Positions 7,934 through 17,172 are shown, counted from the first letter of the stretch. The stretch is 64,000 nucleotides of DNA from Neisseria zoodegmatis (GCF_900187305.1 NZ_LT906434.1:1674001-1738000); one strand, 5' to 3'. Numbers and translations: made by a program. The notes: generated by a model not told the origin, from the letters alone.

Positions 7934-9373
7934 ATGCAAATCATCATGGCATCAGGTATTTTGGAAGCACAGCTCATTCAGATGAACACCGCTGATTTCT
8001 TACAGCACATCGAATCTGCATTCAAACGCATCTTTCCAAACGGAATCAATCTGATGCAATACCTTCCCGAAAACAAATGGCTGGAGCTGAAAAAAGCCGG
8101 CCTGTTGCTGCCCTTTTTAGCCGAAAAGCACGGCGGCAGAAAAAGCAGCCAGTTTGAAATTCAGGAAGTATTGCGCATCGCCGGCCATTACGGCGTACCC
8201 GTTACCCTGCGCACCGGCATCGAAGGCGCATTGGTTTTGCAGCCTCTGGTCGAATTCGGCAACGAAGCCCAAATCCGTACCGGCCTCGATTTCATTTTCA
8301 ACGGCGAAGGCGGCGGCCTCGCCATTACCGAACCGGAAACCTCCGGTGCCGCGATTGCCCGCGAAATGCAGTCGTATTACGAATATATCGACGAACAAAC
8401 CGTTTACGTTAATGCAACCAAATACTGGCAAGGCAATTCGACCAGCGAATTTCTGCTGGTTGCCGCCAAAGAGCGTAAAAACGGCAAACTGTCGAAAATC
8501 ATCAACCTGCTGCTGGTGCCCAAACAATACATCCGCTGCGAAACCCTCAATTCCGAAGGCCTGCTCGCCGTGCGCTATGCGGTCAACCATATTGATGCCC
8601 AAATCCCCGCAGATTGCGTGATGAAACTTTCCGAAAGCGATGCCGCCGGCTTGCGCGCGTTCCAAAACATCTTTATCCGCAGCCGCCTGCAACTGGTGGG
8701 CATGACCCACGGCATCATGGAATACATCATTGAAAACATGAACCGTTTCGTGAAGCAAGACATCAAATTCGTCGCCCGCGAATGCCGCGAAATCATGCAA
8801 CGCTACGGCATCTCGCAAGTGCTCTACCGCTTTACCTGCAACCGCGTCGCCCCTGATGCCGCCGTCGCACACCAGCTGATGGAAGCCAACATCATCAAAA
8901 CGCTGGCCACCGAATACACCTACGGCGCGGCGCAAATCCTGCAAAAACTGCTCGGTGCCAAAGGCTTCGAACACGGCCATCCCGCCAGCAATATTGCCAT
9001 CGACATCCGCCCCTTCACCATCTTCGAAGGCCCGAACGATATGCTCTACGCGGAGATTTACGACCAATTTACCCGCGCCACCATCGAAGAAAAAGAACAA
9101 GGCATCAAGCTCGATAAAAACCAAACCCTGCTGGAGCGCCTGCAATCGGACAAACGCTTTGCCGACATCCGCCAAGCCGAACGCACCGCCCTGCCCACCG
9201 ATATTGCCGATTTCTTAGCGCAATACAATTTGAGCCATGCTGACGCTTTGGAAAAAGTGTTTCTCGGCAAGATTGTCGCCAAACTGTTTGTGTGGGTTCA
9301 GGCCGAAGATGAAGATACCGCCGAATTTGTATTGCGGGATATCCGTAAGGATATGTTGGATTGCCAAGACTAA
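7934..9373 (+). CDS. Acyl-CoA dehydrogenase family protein
   Basis: 479 residues. The middle contains the FAD-domain pattern GGGLAITEPETSGA, and the C-terminal helical domain has the flavin/acyl-CoA motif IFEGPNDMLYAEI with the Glu position used as catalytic base in this family. The substrate is unknown, and no thiolase or enoyl-CoA hydratase is adjacent. The first ATG (7934) is followed by other possible starts at 7949 and 7982; none has a strong ribosome-binding site. A convergent hairpin at 9395-9424 separates it from the M48 protease. Confidence 0.82.
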   Translation: MQIIMASGILEAQLIQMNTADFLQHIESAFKRIFPNGINLMQYLPENKWLELKKAGLLLPFLAEKHGGRKSSQFEIQEVLRIAGHYGVPVTLRTGIEGALVLQPLVEFGNEAQIRTGLDFIFNGEGGGLAITEPETSGAAIAREMQSYYEYIDEQTVYVNATKYWQGNSTSEFLLVAAKERKNGKLSKIINLLLVPKQYIRCETLNSEGLLAVRYAVNHIDAQIPADCVMKLSESDAAGLRAFQNIFIRSRLQLVGMTHGIMEYIIENMNRFVKQDIKFVARECREIMQRYGISQVLYRFTCNRVAPDAAVAHQLMEANIIKTLATEYTYGAAQILQKLLGAKGFEHGHPASNIAIDIRPFTIFEGPNDMLYAEIYDQFTRATIEEKEQGIKLDKNQTLLERLQSDKRFADIRQAERTALPTDIADFLAQYNLSHADALEKVFLGKIVAKLFVWVQAEDEDTAEFVLRDIRKDMLDCQD

Positions 9374-9394
9374 ATTGTTTTGCCCGTCTATTAA

Positions 9395-9424
9395 AAGGCC
9401 GTCTGAAAATATTCAGACGGCCTT
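9395..9424. terminator. DUS hairpin between convergent genes
   Basis: AAGGCCGTCTGAA and TTCAGACGGCCTT enclose a very short loop between the acyl-CoA dehydrogenase (+) and the M48 protease (-). It can serve as a bidirectional terminator. Confidence 0.8.
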
Positions 9425-9457
9425 TATGGTTTTAAACGATGGTTATTTCAAAACTCT

Positions 9458-10468
9458 TTATTTCGCATGTTGCTCAACCTGCTTTACCCGTTCGGACGTA
9501 ACCGGATGCGTGCTCAAAATATTCTCCATCGCATTGCCCTCATCATGGCCATGATTCTGATGCAAACGTTGCAGGAAAGTAGCAAGGTGTTGAGGAGGAA
9601 TATTCAAGCGCTTCAATTCGTTGATGGCATGCAAATCCGCTTCCAGCTCAAACTGTTGCGAATATTGCGCGGTGGCAAACAACACCGGCAAGCCGTCTAG
9701 AAAATCCGTGGCATCTCCGGTAAGCGCAAGCAGAAACACGCCCATGCCGATACCGCGTAAAGCCTGTTGCAAGCTGTGGCGTTCTTTCAGATGGCCTTGT
9801 TCGTGTGCCAGCACGGCGAAAATTTCATGATCGTGCTTTGCCAAATCAACCAGTGCATCGGTCAGCATAATAGTGTTGTTCGGAATCGCAAACGCATTGG
9901 CGCCAAGCCCTTTGCCGTCTCGAAACAACAGTTTTGCCGGATTTTCAGGATTGAGCTTTTTGTAATATAAATCAGATATTTCTTTCTGCCGCTTGGCAGT
10001 AAGGCTGCTTTTGCCGGTGATTTCAAGAATAAATTCCTCTGCCTGATTACCTACACCGCGCAAAGTCTTTTCAGGCAGATGGTGGGCAGCATGATAAGCT
10101 GCAGCGGGAATGCCCCATTTAAACATCACCACAACCGCGCAAATCATTGCCACCAAAGAAACAACCGCCCATTTCCAACTTCTCTCAAGCCGCCCTACTT
10201 GCTTCAACATCGTTTTGTTTTGCAAAGGCAGCCAGTGCGGAACATCATGATTCAAAAACTCAATGCGCGCATCGCCCGGCAACTCCAAAGCAGGCAAAAC
10301 GCCGCCTACTCCCGCCATATAAGCAATACTGTGCAGCGGATATTCGGCAGTTTGCCCGCCGTTATACACCACGCGCAATTTGCCCCCATCAAGCGAAATT
10401 TCAGCCTGATGGGGAACATTACGCTTACCGTCGTAATAACTTACCGTAAGAGATTCAGACATGCTCAA
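9458..10468 (-). CDS. M48-family zinc metalloprotease, membrane-anchored
   Basis: 336 residues. The N-terminal ~100 residues form a beta-rich cytosolic-type segment and then a membrane helix (WAVVSLVAMICAVVVMF). The protease domain carries the HEXXH zinc motif in VLAHEQGHLKERH, and the third ligand Glu lies in FELEADLHAINEL. It starts 6 bases after the DUF898 gene ends, so the two are co-transcribed and probably act together in the envelope. The substrate is unknown. Confidence 0.88.
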   Translation of the reverse strand: MSMSESLTVSYYDGKRNVPHQAEISLDGGKLRVVYNGGQTAEYPLHSIAYMAGVGGVLPALELPGDARIEFLNHDVPHWLPLQNKTMLKQVGRLERSWKWAVVSLVAMICAVVVMFKWGIPAAAYHAAHHLPEKTLRGVGNQAEEFILEITGKSSLTAKRQKEISDLYYKKLNPENPAKLLFRDGKGLGANAFAIPNNTIMLTDALVDLAKHDHEIFAVLAHEQGHLKERHSLQQALRGIGMGVFLLALTGDATDFLDGLPVLFATAQYSQQFELEADLHAINELKRLNIPPQHLATFLQRLHQNHGHDEGNAMENILSTHPVTSERVKQVEQHAK

Positions 10469-10474
10469 GCAGCC

Positions 10475-11635
10475 TTAAAGTGAAATATCGATATCAAACA
10501 CATCGGCGATTTCCTCACCGATAGCATCCGGATCATTTTGAGCCATATTCATCAAATCTTGCGGATTATCCTGCAACTCAACCTGCAAAGACTGCGCCTG
10601 ATAGCGGTACAAACGCACCGCGCCCCACGGCAGCAGCAAACCCAGCGTAAAGATGGCCGCAATATAATTGGTCAATTTAATCCACGCGTATTTATACGGG
10701 TTCAAATCAGTCGTGATACGGCTTTTGCCAACATTCACATTCAGCCAAGTTGCACGGAACAGATAACCTTGCGTCAGCGGCACCAAAAAGCCCAATACAA
10801 AAATATAAGGCCCCAAAATAACAAGAGAGAGGAAAGGCAGCACTGCTTCTTGTGACGCATAACCCATTCCCGTCAGGATAATGCCCATTACCACAATCAG
10901 AGCCAATATCAGCAACAAAGGCTTCAACACCGCACCATAAAAACCGCCCACGCCCGAGTTCAGATTAAAACGCAAGCTGCCGATATGCAGATGGTTGATT
11001 TGATAAGACTTAAACCAATAAAGCGCTAAAGGATACAGCAGCCCCAAGCTCAACACCGTTACCGCCGCGCATTTCACCAGCAGCCAATACGACTGCCCCA
11101 TCGTGGCCGAAAAATAAAAACGGCTGTTACCATATTTCGTGTTACGGGCGCGGAAACGCATGGTCGAGCGCACCAACCACGGCATTACCGCAAACATCAA
11201 CGCCGGAGCTACCCAAGCGTAAACAGGATCAAGGTTCGATACTATGGAAAATCCCACAAACAACACCGTAGCAATTATCCGCCCGATCAAAATACGGGCA
11301 GGAATCGCCGTAAAATCAAACTTATCCTGCCCCAATACCGTGTTGCCGTAGAAATAACGCAAACGCCGCACCTTCGCCCACGGCGCATAAAACGACAAGG
11401 TAATCACGGATAAAAACAGATTAACGATCCAAATCTTAAAATATTCATTGGCCGTACCGTGAAAATCAAAACGCCAATTTCGGCTTTCATTTGCTTGCGC
11501 ACCGTTAACCGTTACGGCATTTCCCACCTTTAACAATTTACCCTCATCCGCATTGCCCGAAACCGCCATACCGCTGCCTTCATCATATTGATTATGTTTA
11601 TTTTCAGATACTTCAGACATCATTGCCTCTGTCAT
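10475..11635 (-). CDS. YjgN-family (DUF898) multi-spanning membrane protein
   Basis: 386 residues. After a polar N-terminus, the DUF898 signature appears (WRFDFHGTANEYFKIW, then LSFYAPWAKVRRLRYFYGNT) and is partly repeated later (YRYQAQSLQ), with about eight hydrophobic segments. The family's function is undetermined. Its tight pairing with the downstream M48 protease suggests an envelope-maintenance pair. Confidence 0.87.
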   Translation of the reverse strand: MTEAMMSEVSENKHNQYDEGSGMAVSGNADEGKLLKVGNAVTVNGAQANESRNWRFDFHGTANEYFKIWIVNLFLSVITLSFYAPWAKVRRLRYFYGNTVLGQDKFDFTAIPARILIGRIIATVLFVGFSIVSNLDPVYAWVAPALMFAVMPWLVRSTMRFRARNTKYGNSRFYFSATMGQSYWLLVKCAAVTVLSLGLLYPLALYWFKSYQINHLHIGSLRFNLNSGVGGFYGAVLKPLLLILALIVVMGIILTGMGYASQEAVLPFLSLVILGPYIFVLGFLVPLTQGYLFRATWLNVNVGKSRITTDLNPYKYAWIKLTNYIAAIFTLGLLLPWGAVRLYRYQAQSLQVELQDNPQDLMNMAQNDPDAIGEEIADVFDIDISL

Positions 11636-11683
11636 AAAAGGAAAAGCCGAATTATAAAAGAAAACATTGGCCGGATATAGACG

Positions 11684-11714
11684 AGGCCGTCTGAAAAAAT
11701 ATTTTCAGACGGCC
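11684..11714. terminator. DUS hairpin
   Basis: AGGCCGTCTGAAAA and TTTTCAGACGGCC with a very short loop. It lies between the REP-flanked small gene ending at 11876 (reverse strand) and the DUF898 gene. Confidence 0.7.
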
Positions 11715-11774
11715 CTACGCACATAGGCTGTGCTTGCTTGTTATACGAATTAACCCATGCAAATGATACAAGAT

Positions 11775-11872
11775 GTAGGTCGGATTCTTGAATCCGACAT
11801 TTATACATCATCACAATGATTGAACATTTCCGTCATGCCAACATTGTGTCGGATGCAAGTATCCGACTACGC
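11775..11872. repeat. REP-like double hairpin, copy A
   Basis: Two stems, one of GTCGGATTC/GAATCCGAC type at 11775-11798 and one of GTCGGAT/ATCCGAC type near 11848-11868, are separated by about 50 bases containing CATCACAATGATTGAAC. Copies B and C have the same layout, giving a BIME-like unit. The flanking TTGTTATACGAATTAACC at 11739 is also shared with copy B. Confidence 0.8.
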
Positions 11873-11875
11873 TTG

Positions 11876-12175
11876 TTACTCTTGCTCTGTAAACAAACCA
11901 AAATAATTCAAGTCATCTGATTCAATTCGAACATTACCAGATTCTATCCTCCAGTCAGATTTGTAATTAAACACTCCTATAGGATATTCATATACTTCAC
12001 AAGTAATTTCGAATTCATCAGTAGTGCAAGTTAATACATGCTCATTTTCTGGCCCCATTTGGCGTTCACTGCCACCAACTTGTTCGATTTCAAAATCTTT
12101 CCAAGTCAATATCTTAGTTTCAACAATATCACCATTCTCATTTAAAATTGAGATTACCAAATTATTTTCTTCCAT
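11876..12175 (-). CDS. Hypothetical protein, AT-rich, REP-flanked
   Basis: 99 residues, acidic, with no signal peptide or membrane segment. Codon use is AT-rich compared with the surrounding housekeeping genes. It ends just past REP copy A and starts near the solitary REP stem at 12221. No family was recognised. The size and acidity would suit an orphan immunity or antitoxin protein, but nothing in the sequence proves this. Confidence 0.6.
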   Translation of the reverse strand: MEENNLVISILNENGDIVETKILTWKDFEIEQVGGSERQMGPENEHVLTCTTDEFEITCEVYEYPIGVFNYKSDWRIESGNVRIESDDLNYFGLFTEQE

Positions 12176-12220
12176 TTCGTAACTCCTAAAAAACTAATTA
12201 AATAAATTTCAAGGTAGTAA

Positions 12221-12245
12221 TGTAGGTTGGATTCTTGAGTCCAAC
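12221..12245. repeat. Solitary REP-like stem
   Basis: A single stem of the GTtGGATTC/GAgTCCAAC type, related to but diverged from copies A-C, lies directly at the 3' end of the REP-associated transposase gene. Confidence 0.65.
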
Positions 12246-12252
12246 ATCTTCA

Positions 12253-12744
12253 TTAATCATACGCCACCACAAAATCAGAGCCATTCCCGCACCAATTTAG
12301 CGGATAAATGCCTTGTTTTACATAGCGATGAAAAGTAGAAAACGGCCAATCAGATACCTTTGACACATGGCCGTGTTTCACCGGATTGAAATGCACATAA
12401 TCGAAATGGCGGGCAAAATCCGCTTCATCACGAATAGCATGCTCCCAAAACCGTTTTTGCCATAAACGCGTGTCGGCACCGATTAAATATTGGCTGTGCC
12501 GTTTGATTTGCCGCCAACGTTCGGAAAAATCCGCATCGTTTTCAGGCAGATGCCAAATGGTATGCAGATGATCGGGCATCAACACCCATGCCGCAATTTC
12601 AAACGGATATTTTTCCCGCACCGCCAACACAGCCTCACGCAAAGCCGACCGCACAGCATCGCCGGTTAGAATCCGTTGGCGGTTATGCGCCACCACCGTA
12701 AAGAAATACGTTCCTCCCGCACGGTAATACCGACGATACCGCAT
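12253..12744 (-). CDS. REP-associated tyrosine transposase (RAYT, IS200-like Y1 fold)
   Basis: 163 residues. It starts MRYRRYYRAGGTYFFTV, carries the HUH-type metal motif in WVLMPDHLHTIWHLP, and has the HFDYVHFNPVKHG region expected to follow the catalytic-tyrosine area in this family. The ATG at 12744 is chosen because AAGGGG precedes it at good spacing; the open frame upstream is REP sequence. RAYTs are domesticated single-strand transposases that spread REP hairpins, and this gene has such hairpins on both sides (12221-12245 and 12791-12892). That makes the pair a recognisable functional unit. Confidence 0.9.
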   Translation of the reverse strand: MRYRRYYRAGGTYFFTVVAHNRQRILTGDAVRSALREAVLAVREKYPFEIAAWVLMPDHLHTIWHLPENDADFSERWRQIKRHSQYLIGADTRLWQKRFWEHAIRDEADFARHFDYVHFNPVKHGHVSKVSDWPFSTFHRYVKQGIYPLNWCGNGSDFVVAYD

Positions 12745-12790
12745 AGTTTTCCCCTTGTTATACGAATTAACCAATGCAAATGATACAAGA

Positions 12791-12892
12791 CGTAGGTCGG
12801 ATTCTTGAATCCGACATTTATGTACCATCACAATGATTTAACGTTTCGGCAATACCAACCATTTTGTCGGATACAAGTATCCGACCTACGCT
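12791..12892. repeat. REP-like double hairpin, copy B
   Basis: Same two-stem layout as copy A, immediately upstream of the RAYT start, including the shared TTGTTATACGAATTAACC flank at about 12757. Confidence 0.82.
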
Positions 12893-12937
12893 TGCTGAAT
12901 TTTCAGACGGCCTTATCGATTGATAACCGCCGTAGCC

Positions 12938-13038
12938 GTAGGTCGGATTCTCGAATCCGACATTTATGCACCATCACAATGATTGAACTTTTCGGCAATA
13001 TCAACCATTGTGTCGGATACAAGTATCCGACCTACGCT
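12938..13038. repeat. REP-like double hairpin, copy C
   Basis: Third copy of the two-stem unit, in tandem with copy B about 45 bases away and followed by CTTGCTTGC. The stems are nearly identical to those of copy B. Confidence 0.82.
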
Positions 13039-13054
13039 TGCTTGCTATGATTGT

Positions 13055-13648
13055 TTACCATTTATCGTATTCATTCCATTTGTTTTGAGATATTTCACTA
13101 ATAAGGTTATTAATAACTTTATTTTTCCATTTATGTATTAGAATACGAAATGCTTTTCTATCATAAGATGGGCCATGTATGTAATACTGATTTTGTATAA
13201 AACCTTTTAGTTTCAAGTAATCTCTAGAAAAATCTCCTAGCCTAACCAACCTATAAGTATCCTCATCAAGATTTTTTAAAATGATCGCTTCTGATGCGAT
13301 TTGTCTAGAAGCAATAATTTTATTTATATAATCAAGCCCAAGTTTGTACTCATTTACTAAATCTTTATTTGGAAAATCATACAACCCTCTTTCATTTTTT
13401 TTAATTTCATAGCCTTTATATCTTAAAAAATTTTCTTGTGAAGAAAAAGAAGTTATATATTCGGTTTTATTTTCTAGATTTAAAAGCCATCTTCTTGCTT
13501 CTAATAATTCAGAATCATTATTTTCCATTTCAAGATAGCTTCACGTAAATTGATTTTTGGAAATATTTGCTTGTTTCTTTGATTCATAAAAGCTAAATAT
13601 AGAAATAATTATAGCAATTATCGCTAAAAGTAAATTTAAAATATCCAT
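13055..13648 (-). pseudogene. Single-TM hypothetical protein broken by an in-frame TGA
   Basis: From the ATG at 13648 (AAGGA ribosome-binding site upstream) the frame encodes one membrane helix followed by a polar stretch, MDILNLLLAIIAIIISIF then SFYESKKQANISKNQFT, and hits TGA at 13541-13543. The same frame then stays open to 13055, restarting at ATG 13528 with a 157-residue soluble part (ELLEARRWLLNLENK..., ending NEYDKW). A CGA-to-TGA change in one 197-codon gene explains this best: a small membrane-anchored cytosolic protein of unknown function. The layout, one TM then ...EARRWL..., resembles DUF4760-type proteins, but this is only an impression. Base composition is strongly AT-rich, suggesting transfer. 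Confidence 0.6.
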
Positions 13649-13679
13649 TTATATTTATCCTTAAAAAATAATTGAATTC

Positions 13680-15710
13680 TCACTCCGCCCCAAACAACAA
13701 CCCTTCCTTAATCCCCCGTATCTTATCCCTCAACACCGCTGCCTCTTCAAACTGCAAATCCCTCGCTGCCTGCTGCATGGCTCTTTCAAGTTTGGCGATT
13801 TCTTTAATTGCGTCTTCTTCGGTGTGGATTTCGCCCACTTTCACTTTGGTTTTCAGACGGCCTTTGCCTTTGGGGCTGCCTGAATCGTCGTGGTACACAC
13901 CGTCGATGATGTCTTTTACCTGCTTGGTAATCTGCTTCGGCACGATGCCGTGTTCTTCGTTGAATTTAATCTGTTTCTCGCGGCGGCGTTCGGTTTCTTC
14001 GATGGCGGCTTTCATGGAATCGGTGATTTTGTCGGCATACAAAATCGCTACGCCGTTTACGTTGCGGGCGGCGCGTCCTATGGTTTGGATGAGGCTGCGG
14101 TGGCTGCGCAGGAAGCCTTCTTTATCGGCATCGAGGATGGCGACGAGTGAGACTTCGGGGATGTCCAAGCCTTCGCGCAAAAGGTTGATGCCGACGAGCA
14201 CGTCAAACAGGCCGAGGCGTAAATCTCGAATGATTTCAACGCGTTCTACGGTATCGATGTCGCTGTGCAGGTAGCGCACTTTGATGCCGAGTTCGCTGTA
14301 ATAGTCGGTGAGCTGTTCGGCCATGCGTTTGGTGAGCGTGGTCACGAGTACGCGCTCGCCTTTGGCGATGCGGTCGTTGATTTCGCTGAGTAAGTCGTCC
14401 ACTTGGGTGGCGACGGGGCGGATTTCGATTTGCGGGTCAACAAGGCCGGTGGGGCGCACGACTTGCTCGACCACTTGGCCGGCGTGTTCTTCTTCGTATT
14501 TGGCGGGGGTGGCGGAAACGAAGATGGTTTGCGGCATGATTTTTTCAAATTCGTGGAATTTGAGCGGGCGGTTGTCGCGGGCGGAAGGCAGGCGGAAGCC
14601 GTAGTCGACGAGGTTTTGTTTGCGGCTGGCGTCGCCCTTGTACATGCCGCCGATTTGGGTCACGGTAACGTGGCTTTCGTCGATAAACATGATGGCGTTG
14701 CTTGGCAGATAATCCATCAGCGTGGGCGGCGGTTCGCCTTCTTTTTTGCCGGAAAAGTGGCGCGAGTAGTTTTCGATGCCTTTGCAAAAGCCCATTTCGT
14801 AGAGCATTTCGAGGTCGAAGCGGGTGCGCTGTTCAATGCGTTGGGTTTCGACGGGGCGGTTTTCTTGGGTAAAGAAATCAATGCGTTCGCGCAATTCTTC
14901 TTTAATGCTTTCGCAGGCGCGCAGCACGGTGTCGCGCGGGGTAACGTAGTGGCTGGAGGGAAACACGGTGTAGCGGCCGACGCGCTGGATGTTGCCGCCG
15001 GTAAGCGGGTCGAATAGGTCGAGGCGGTCGATTTCGTCGTCAAACAGGCTGATGCGCAAGGCGTTGTCGGAGCTTTCGGCGGGATATACGTCGATTACGT
15101 CGCCGCGCACGCGGAAGGAGCCGCGTTTGAAATCCATTTCGCCGCGCTCGTATTGCATGGAAACGAGGGTGGAGATGATGTCGCGCTGCTCGATGGTGTC
15201 GCCTTCTTTTACGGAAAGCACCATTTGCTGATACTCGGTGGGGTCGCCGATACCGTAGATGGCGGACACGGTGGCGACGATAATCACGTCGTTGCGCGTC
15301 ATCAGGTTTTTGGTGGCGGAAAGGCGCATCTGCTCGATGTGTTCGTTAATCGCGGAATCTTTTTCGATAAATAAATCGCGCGACGGCACATAGGCTTCGG
15401 GTTGGTAATAGTCGTAGTAGGAAACGAAGTATTCCACTGCGTTTTCGGGAAAAAACTCGCGCATCTCGGCATAAAGCTGCGCCGCCAGCGTTTTGTTGTG
15501 CGCCATGATGATGGCGGGGCGGCCGCTTTGGGCAATCACGTTGGCCATGGTATAGGTTTTGCCCGAGCCGGTTACGCCGAGCAGGGTTTGGTAAGCGAGG
15601 CCGTCTGAAAGCCCTTCGAGCAGGCCGGCAATGGCGGTGGGCTGGTCGCCTGCGGGCGGGAAAGGCTGGTGGAGTTTGAAGGGGGAATTTTCGAATTGAA
15701 TCACTTTCAT
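13680..15710 (-). CDS. uvrB: Excinuclease ABC subunit UvrB
   Basis: 676 residues. This is the damage-verifying helicase-like subunit of nucleotide excision repair. It has Walker A GVTGSGKT, the DNA-clamping beta-hairpin region [12 protein letters not shown], the DEAD-like box IDESH, helicase motif [11 protein letters not shown], and a C-terminal UVR motif ([22 protein letters not shown]) that binds UvrA/UvrC. The start is set at MKVIQFEN, because the open frame further upstream runs into the DUS palindrome. A TATAAT in the palindrome's left arm (15747-15752) is suitably placed as its promoter. Confidence 0.97.
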   Translation of the reverse strand: MKVIQFENSPFKLHQPFPPAGDQPTAIAGLLEGLSDGLAYQTLLGVTGSGKTYTMANVIAQSGRPAIIMAHNKTLAAQLYAEMREFFPENAVEYFVSYYDYYQPEAYVPSRDLFIEKDSAINEHIEQMRLSATKNLMTRNDVIIVATVSAIYGIGDPTEYQQMVLSVKEGDTIEQRDIISTLVSMQYERGEMDFKRGSFRVRGDVIDVYPAESSDNALRISLFDDEIDRLDLFDPLTGGNIQRVGRYTVFPSSHYVTPRDTVLRACESIKEELRERIDFFTQENRPVETQRIEQRTRFDLEMLYEMGFCKGIENYSRHFSGKKEGEPPPTLMDYLPSNAIMFIDESHVTVTQIGGMYKGDASRKQNLVDYGFRLPSARDNRPLKFHEFEKIMPQTIFVSATPAKYEEEHAGQVVEQVVRPTGLVDPQIEIRPVATQVDDLLSEINDRIAKGERVLVTTLTKRMAEQLTDYYSELGIKVRYLHSDIDTVERVEIIRDLRLGLFDVLVGINLLREGLDIPEVSLVAILDADKEGFLRSHRSLIQTIGRAARNVNGVAILYADKITDSMKAAIEETERRREKQIKFNEEHGIVPKQITKQVKDIIDGVYHDDSGSPKGKGRLKTKVKVGEIHTEEDAIKEIAKLERAMQQAARDLQFEEAAVLRDKIRGIKEGLLFGAE

Positions 15711-15744
15711 GATGCGGCCCGGCCTTATTAAAAACAGAAACATA

Positions 15745-15807
15745 GCATTATAACAAAGGCCGTCTGAAACGCTGCGCCTTGTTTTCAGACGGCCTTTGTT
15801 ATAATGC
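15745..15807. promoter_or_regulatory. 25-bp perfect inverted repeat with DUS and mirrored TATAAT boxes
   Basis: Arms 15745-15769 and 15783-15807 are exact reverse complements around a 13-base loop. Each arm contains GGCCGTCTGAAA or its complement plus a TATAAT (15747-15752 facing uvrB, 15800-15805 facing the rightward gene). It can therefore be both a hairpin and a bidirectional core promoter. A TTGTTT 15 bases before the rightward TATAAT is a weak -35 candidate. Confidence 0.65.
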
Positions 15808-15831
15808 GGCTGATATTTCGATTTGGATTTT

Positions 15832-16170
15832 ATGGAAACCCCGATGAACATCTTACCTTTTCAAGCAGAAATCGCCGAACGCATGTTGGTCAATACTGAA
15901 GGCGAAAGCATCCACCCCGACGCGCAATTTGTTCAGACGGCCAACGGTTATTGGCTGGCTTGGCATAACGGTTTGGCCGCCGTACTCGCGCCGGATACGC
16001 CGCCGGATATTCCCTGTTTTTGGGTGGAAGGCGCGCACGATTTGGAAGAATTGGCGGCGCTGGCGGAAAACGGCGAGTTTGACGAAGTGGAAGAGTTCGA
16101 CGGCGACGACGATGCTTGGCTTGCCGCCTGCAATGAAGACCATAAACATAATGAAGATTGCAAGCACTGA
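15832..16170 (+). CDS. Conserved hypothetical acidic protein
   Basis: About 112 residues from ATG 15832; ATG 15844 (MNILPFQ) is an alternative. The N-terminal half reads like a small globular domain ([30 protein letters not shown]). It ends with an acidic tract and a Cys/His tail ([13 protein letters not shown]) that could bind metal. There is no signal peptide. It is transcribed from the palindromic promoter region and followed immediately by a small lipoprotein gene. No family was recognised with confidence. Confidence 0.72.
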   Translation: METPMNILPFQAEIAERMLVNTEGESIHPDAQFVQTANGYWLAWHNGLAAVLAPDTPPDIPCFWVEGAHDLEELAALAENGEFDEVEEFDGDDDAWLAACNEDHKHNEDCKH

Positions 16171-16172
16171 AT

Positions 16173-16379
16173 ATGAAACTTTTTAAGCGATTCGTCATTC
16201 TTATTGCTGCCTGCCTGATGCTGAACGGCTGCGTTGTCGCCGCTGCCGCGGATTTGGCGGCAACAACGGTTTTAACGGTAGGCAAAGTTGCGGTAAAAGG
16301 CACGGGAGCGGTAGTGCGGGCAGCCATCCCTGATGGTGACGACGATAAAAAAGAAAAAGATAAGCAAGACAAAGAGTAA
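16173..16379 (+). CDS. Small lipoprotein
   Basis: 68 residues. The signal peptide MKLFKRFVILIAACLMLNGC ends in the lipobox LNGC, so it should be lipidated and envelope-anchored. The mature part is alanine/valine-rich with a lysine/aspartate tail. The ATG at 16173 lies 2 bases after the upstream stop, so the two genes are translationally linked. It resembles small proteobacterial lipoproteins of the NF038104 type; function unknown. Confidence 0.75.
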   Translation: MKLFKRFVILIAACLMLNGCVVAAAADLAATTVLTVGKVAVKGTGAVVRAAIPDGDDDKKEKDKQDKE

Positions 16380-16525
16380 TATTTTCGTCGCTCTGATTCG
16401 CCATTTCCATATTCCGCCTCATCTGCCTTATCCGCTTTAACATCATGAAGTTGCGATGCAAGCAGCGTGCCTGTGCCGTAATCTCATGAATGAATCTGTG
16501 TTTTCACAATACCAAGGAGGGAGAG

Positions 16526-17137
16526 ATGGATTTATGGATGGCGGTGATTATTTTGGCGTCGGGTTTGTGCAGCATCTATGCCGATATTCTGCTTTTTTCC
16601 GGCAAAAACGCTTCGGGCAGTTTTTCTCTAAATGAAAAACAGGCAGACAAAACAACCGGCCACCGCATTTTGCTTTCAGGCTTTATCCGCCTGCTGGCTT
16701 GCGCTTTTTGGATGATGCCGCTTTATTATCTTTCCCGCCTCCCTACTTTTGCCGGCATGACGGCGTTTATGTCTTTCGCGGCGTTTATCCTTGCCGCATC
16801 GGTATTCCATATCGCACTCGGTTTTATTCTTTATGCTTTCCGACAAGGCAGCCTGCCGGAAAACATCATGCAGCGCCAAATCAGACTATACGGGCTGGTT
16901 TATCTATTTTGGGCGGCTGTTTATTCTTGCGCGATGATAGCTTTGAATTTCAACGGCACATTAAACATGAATCTGCTCCATTATTTCACGCTGCCGCTGC
17001 CTGCCGTTTTGATTATCCAGCTTTTCTTAGGGGCAAAATGGAAAAAACAGCCCTATTTCTCAGATATATCGGGCACTTTGGCCATGATGGTTTCGCTGCT
17101 TTCTACTGTAAACATTATGGTGTCGAATCAAATATAG
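16526..17137 (+). CDS. Hypothetical multi-spanning membrane protein
   Basis: 203 residues from the ATG at 16526, which has a very strong Shine-Dalgarno (AAGGAGG at 16514). About six hydrophobic segments are visible, starting MDLWMAVIILASGLCSIYADI. No catalytic or transport motif was recognised. A DUS hairpin at 17173-17208 follows. Confidence 0.72.
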   Translation: MDLWMAVIILASGLCSIYADILLFSGKNASGSFSLNEKQADKTTGHRILLSGFIRLLACAFWMMPLYYLSRLPTFAGMTAFMSFAAFILAASVFHIALGFILYAFRQGSLPENIMQRQIRLYGLVYLFWAAVYSCAMIALNFNGTLNMNLLHYFTLPLPAVLIIQLFLGAKWKKQPYFSDISGTLAMMVSLLSTVNIMVSNQI

Positions 17138-17172
17138 ACTGCTCAATATAAAATATAAGTTGAAAGAAACAT

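Noticed and set aside
8117..9175. 352-codon open frame on the reverse strand
   Set aside because: It lies wholly antisense to the acyl-CoA dehydrogenase, with composition typical of a shadow frame and no recognisable domain.
11632..11814. 60-codon reverse frame overlapping REP copy A
   Set aside because: Its translation is REP sequence; the same peptide start recurs upstream of the RAYT, so it is repeat-derived.
12745..12831. N-terminal extension of the RAYT
   Set aside because: The extra residues are encoded by REP copy B and its flank; the ATG at 12744 has the ribosome-binding site.
12938..12970. tRNA-like TCGAATCC stretch
   Set aside because: Part of the REP stem; no acceptor stem or anticodon arm can be drawn. 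No tRNA was found in the window.
11775..13038. CRISPR array
   Set aside because: The repeats are paired palindromic stems with related, not unique, intervening sequence, few in number and irregularly spaced.
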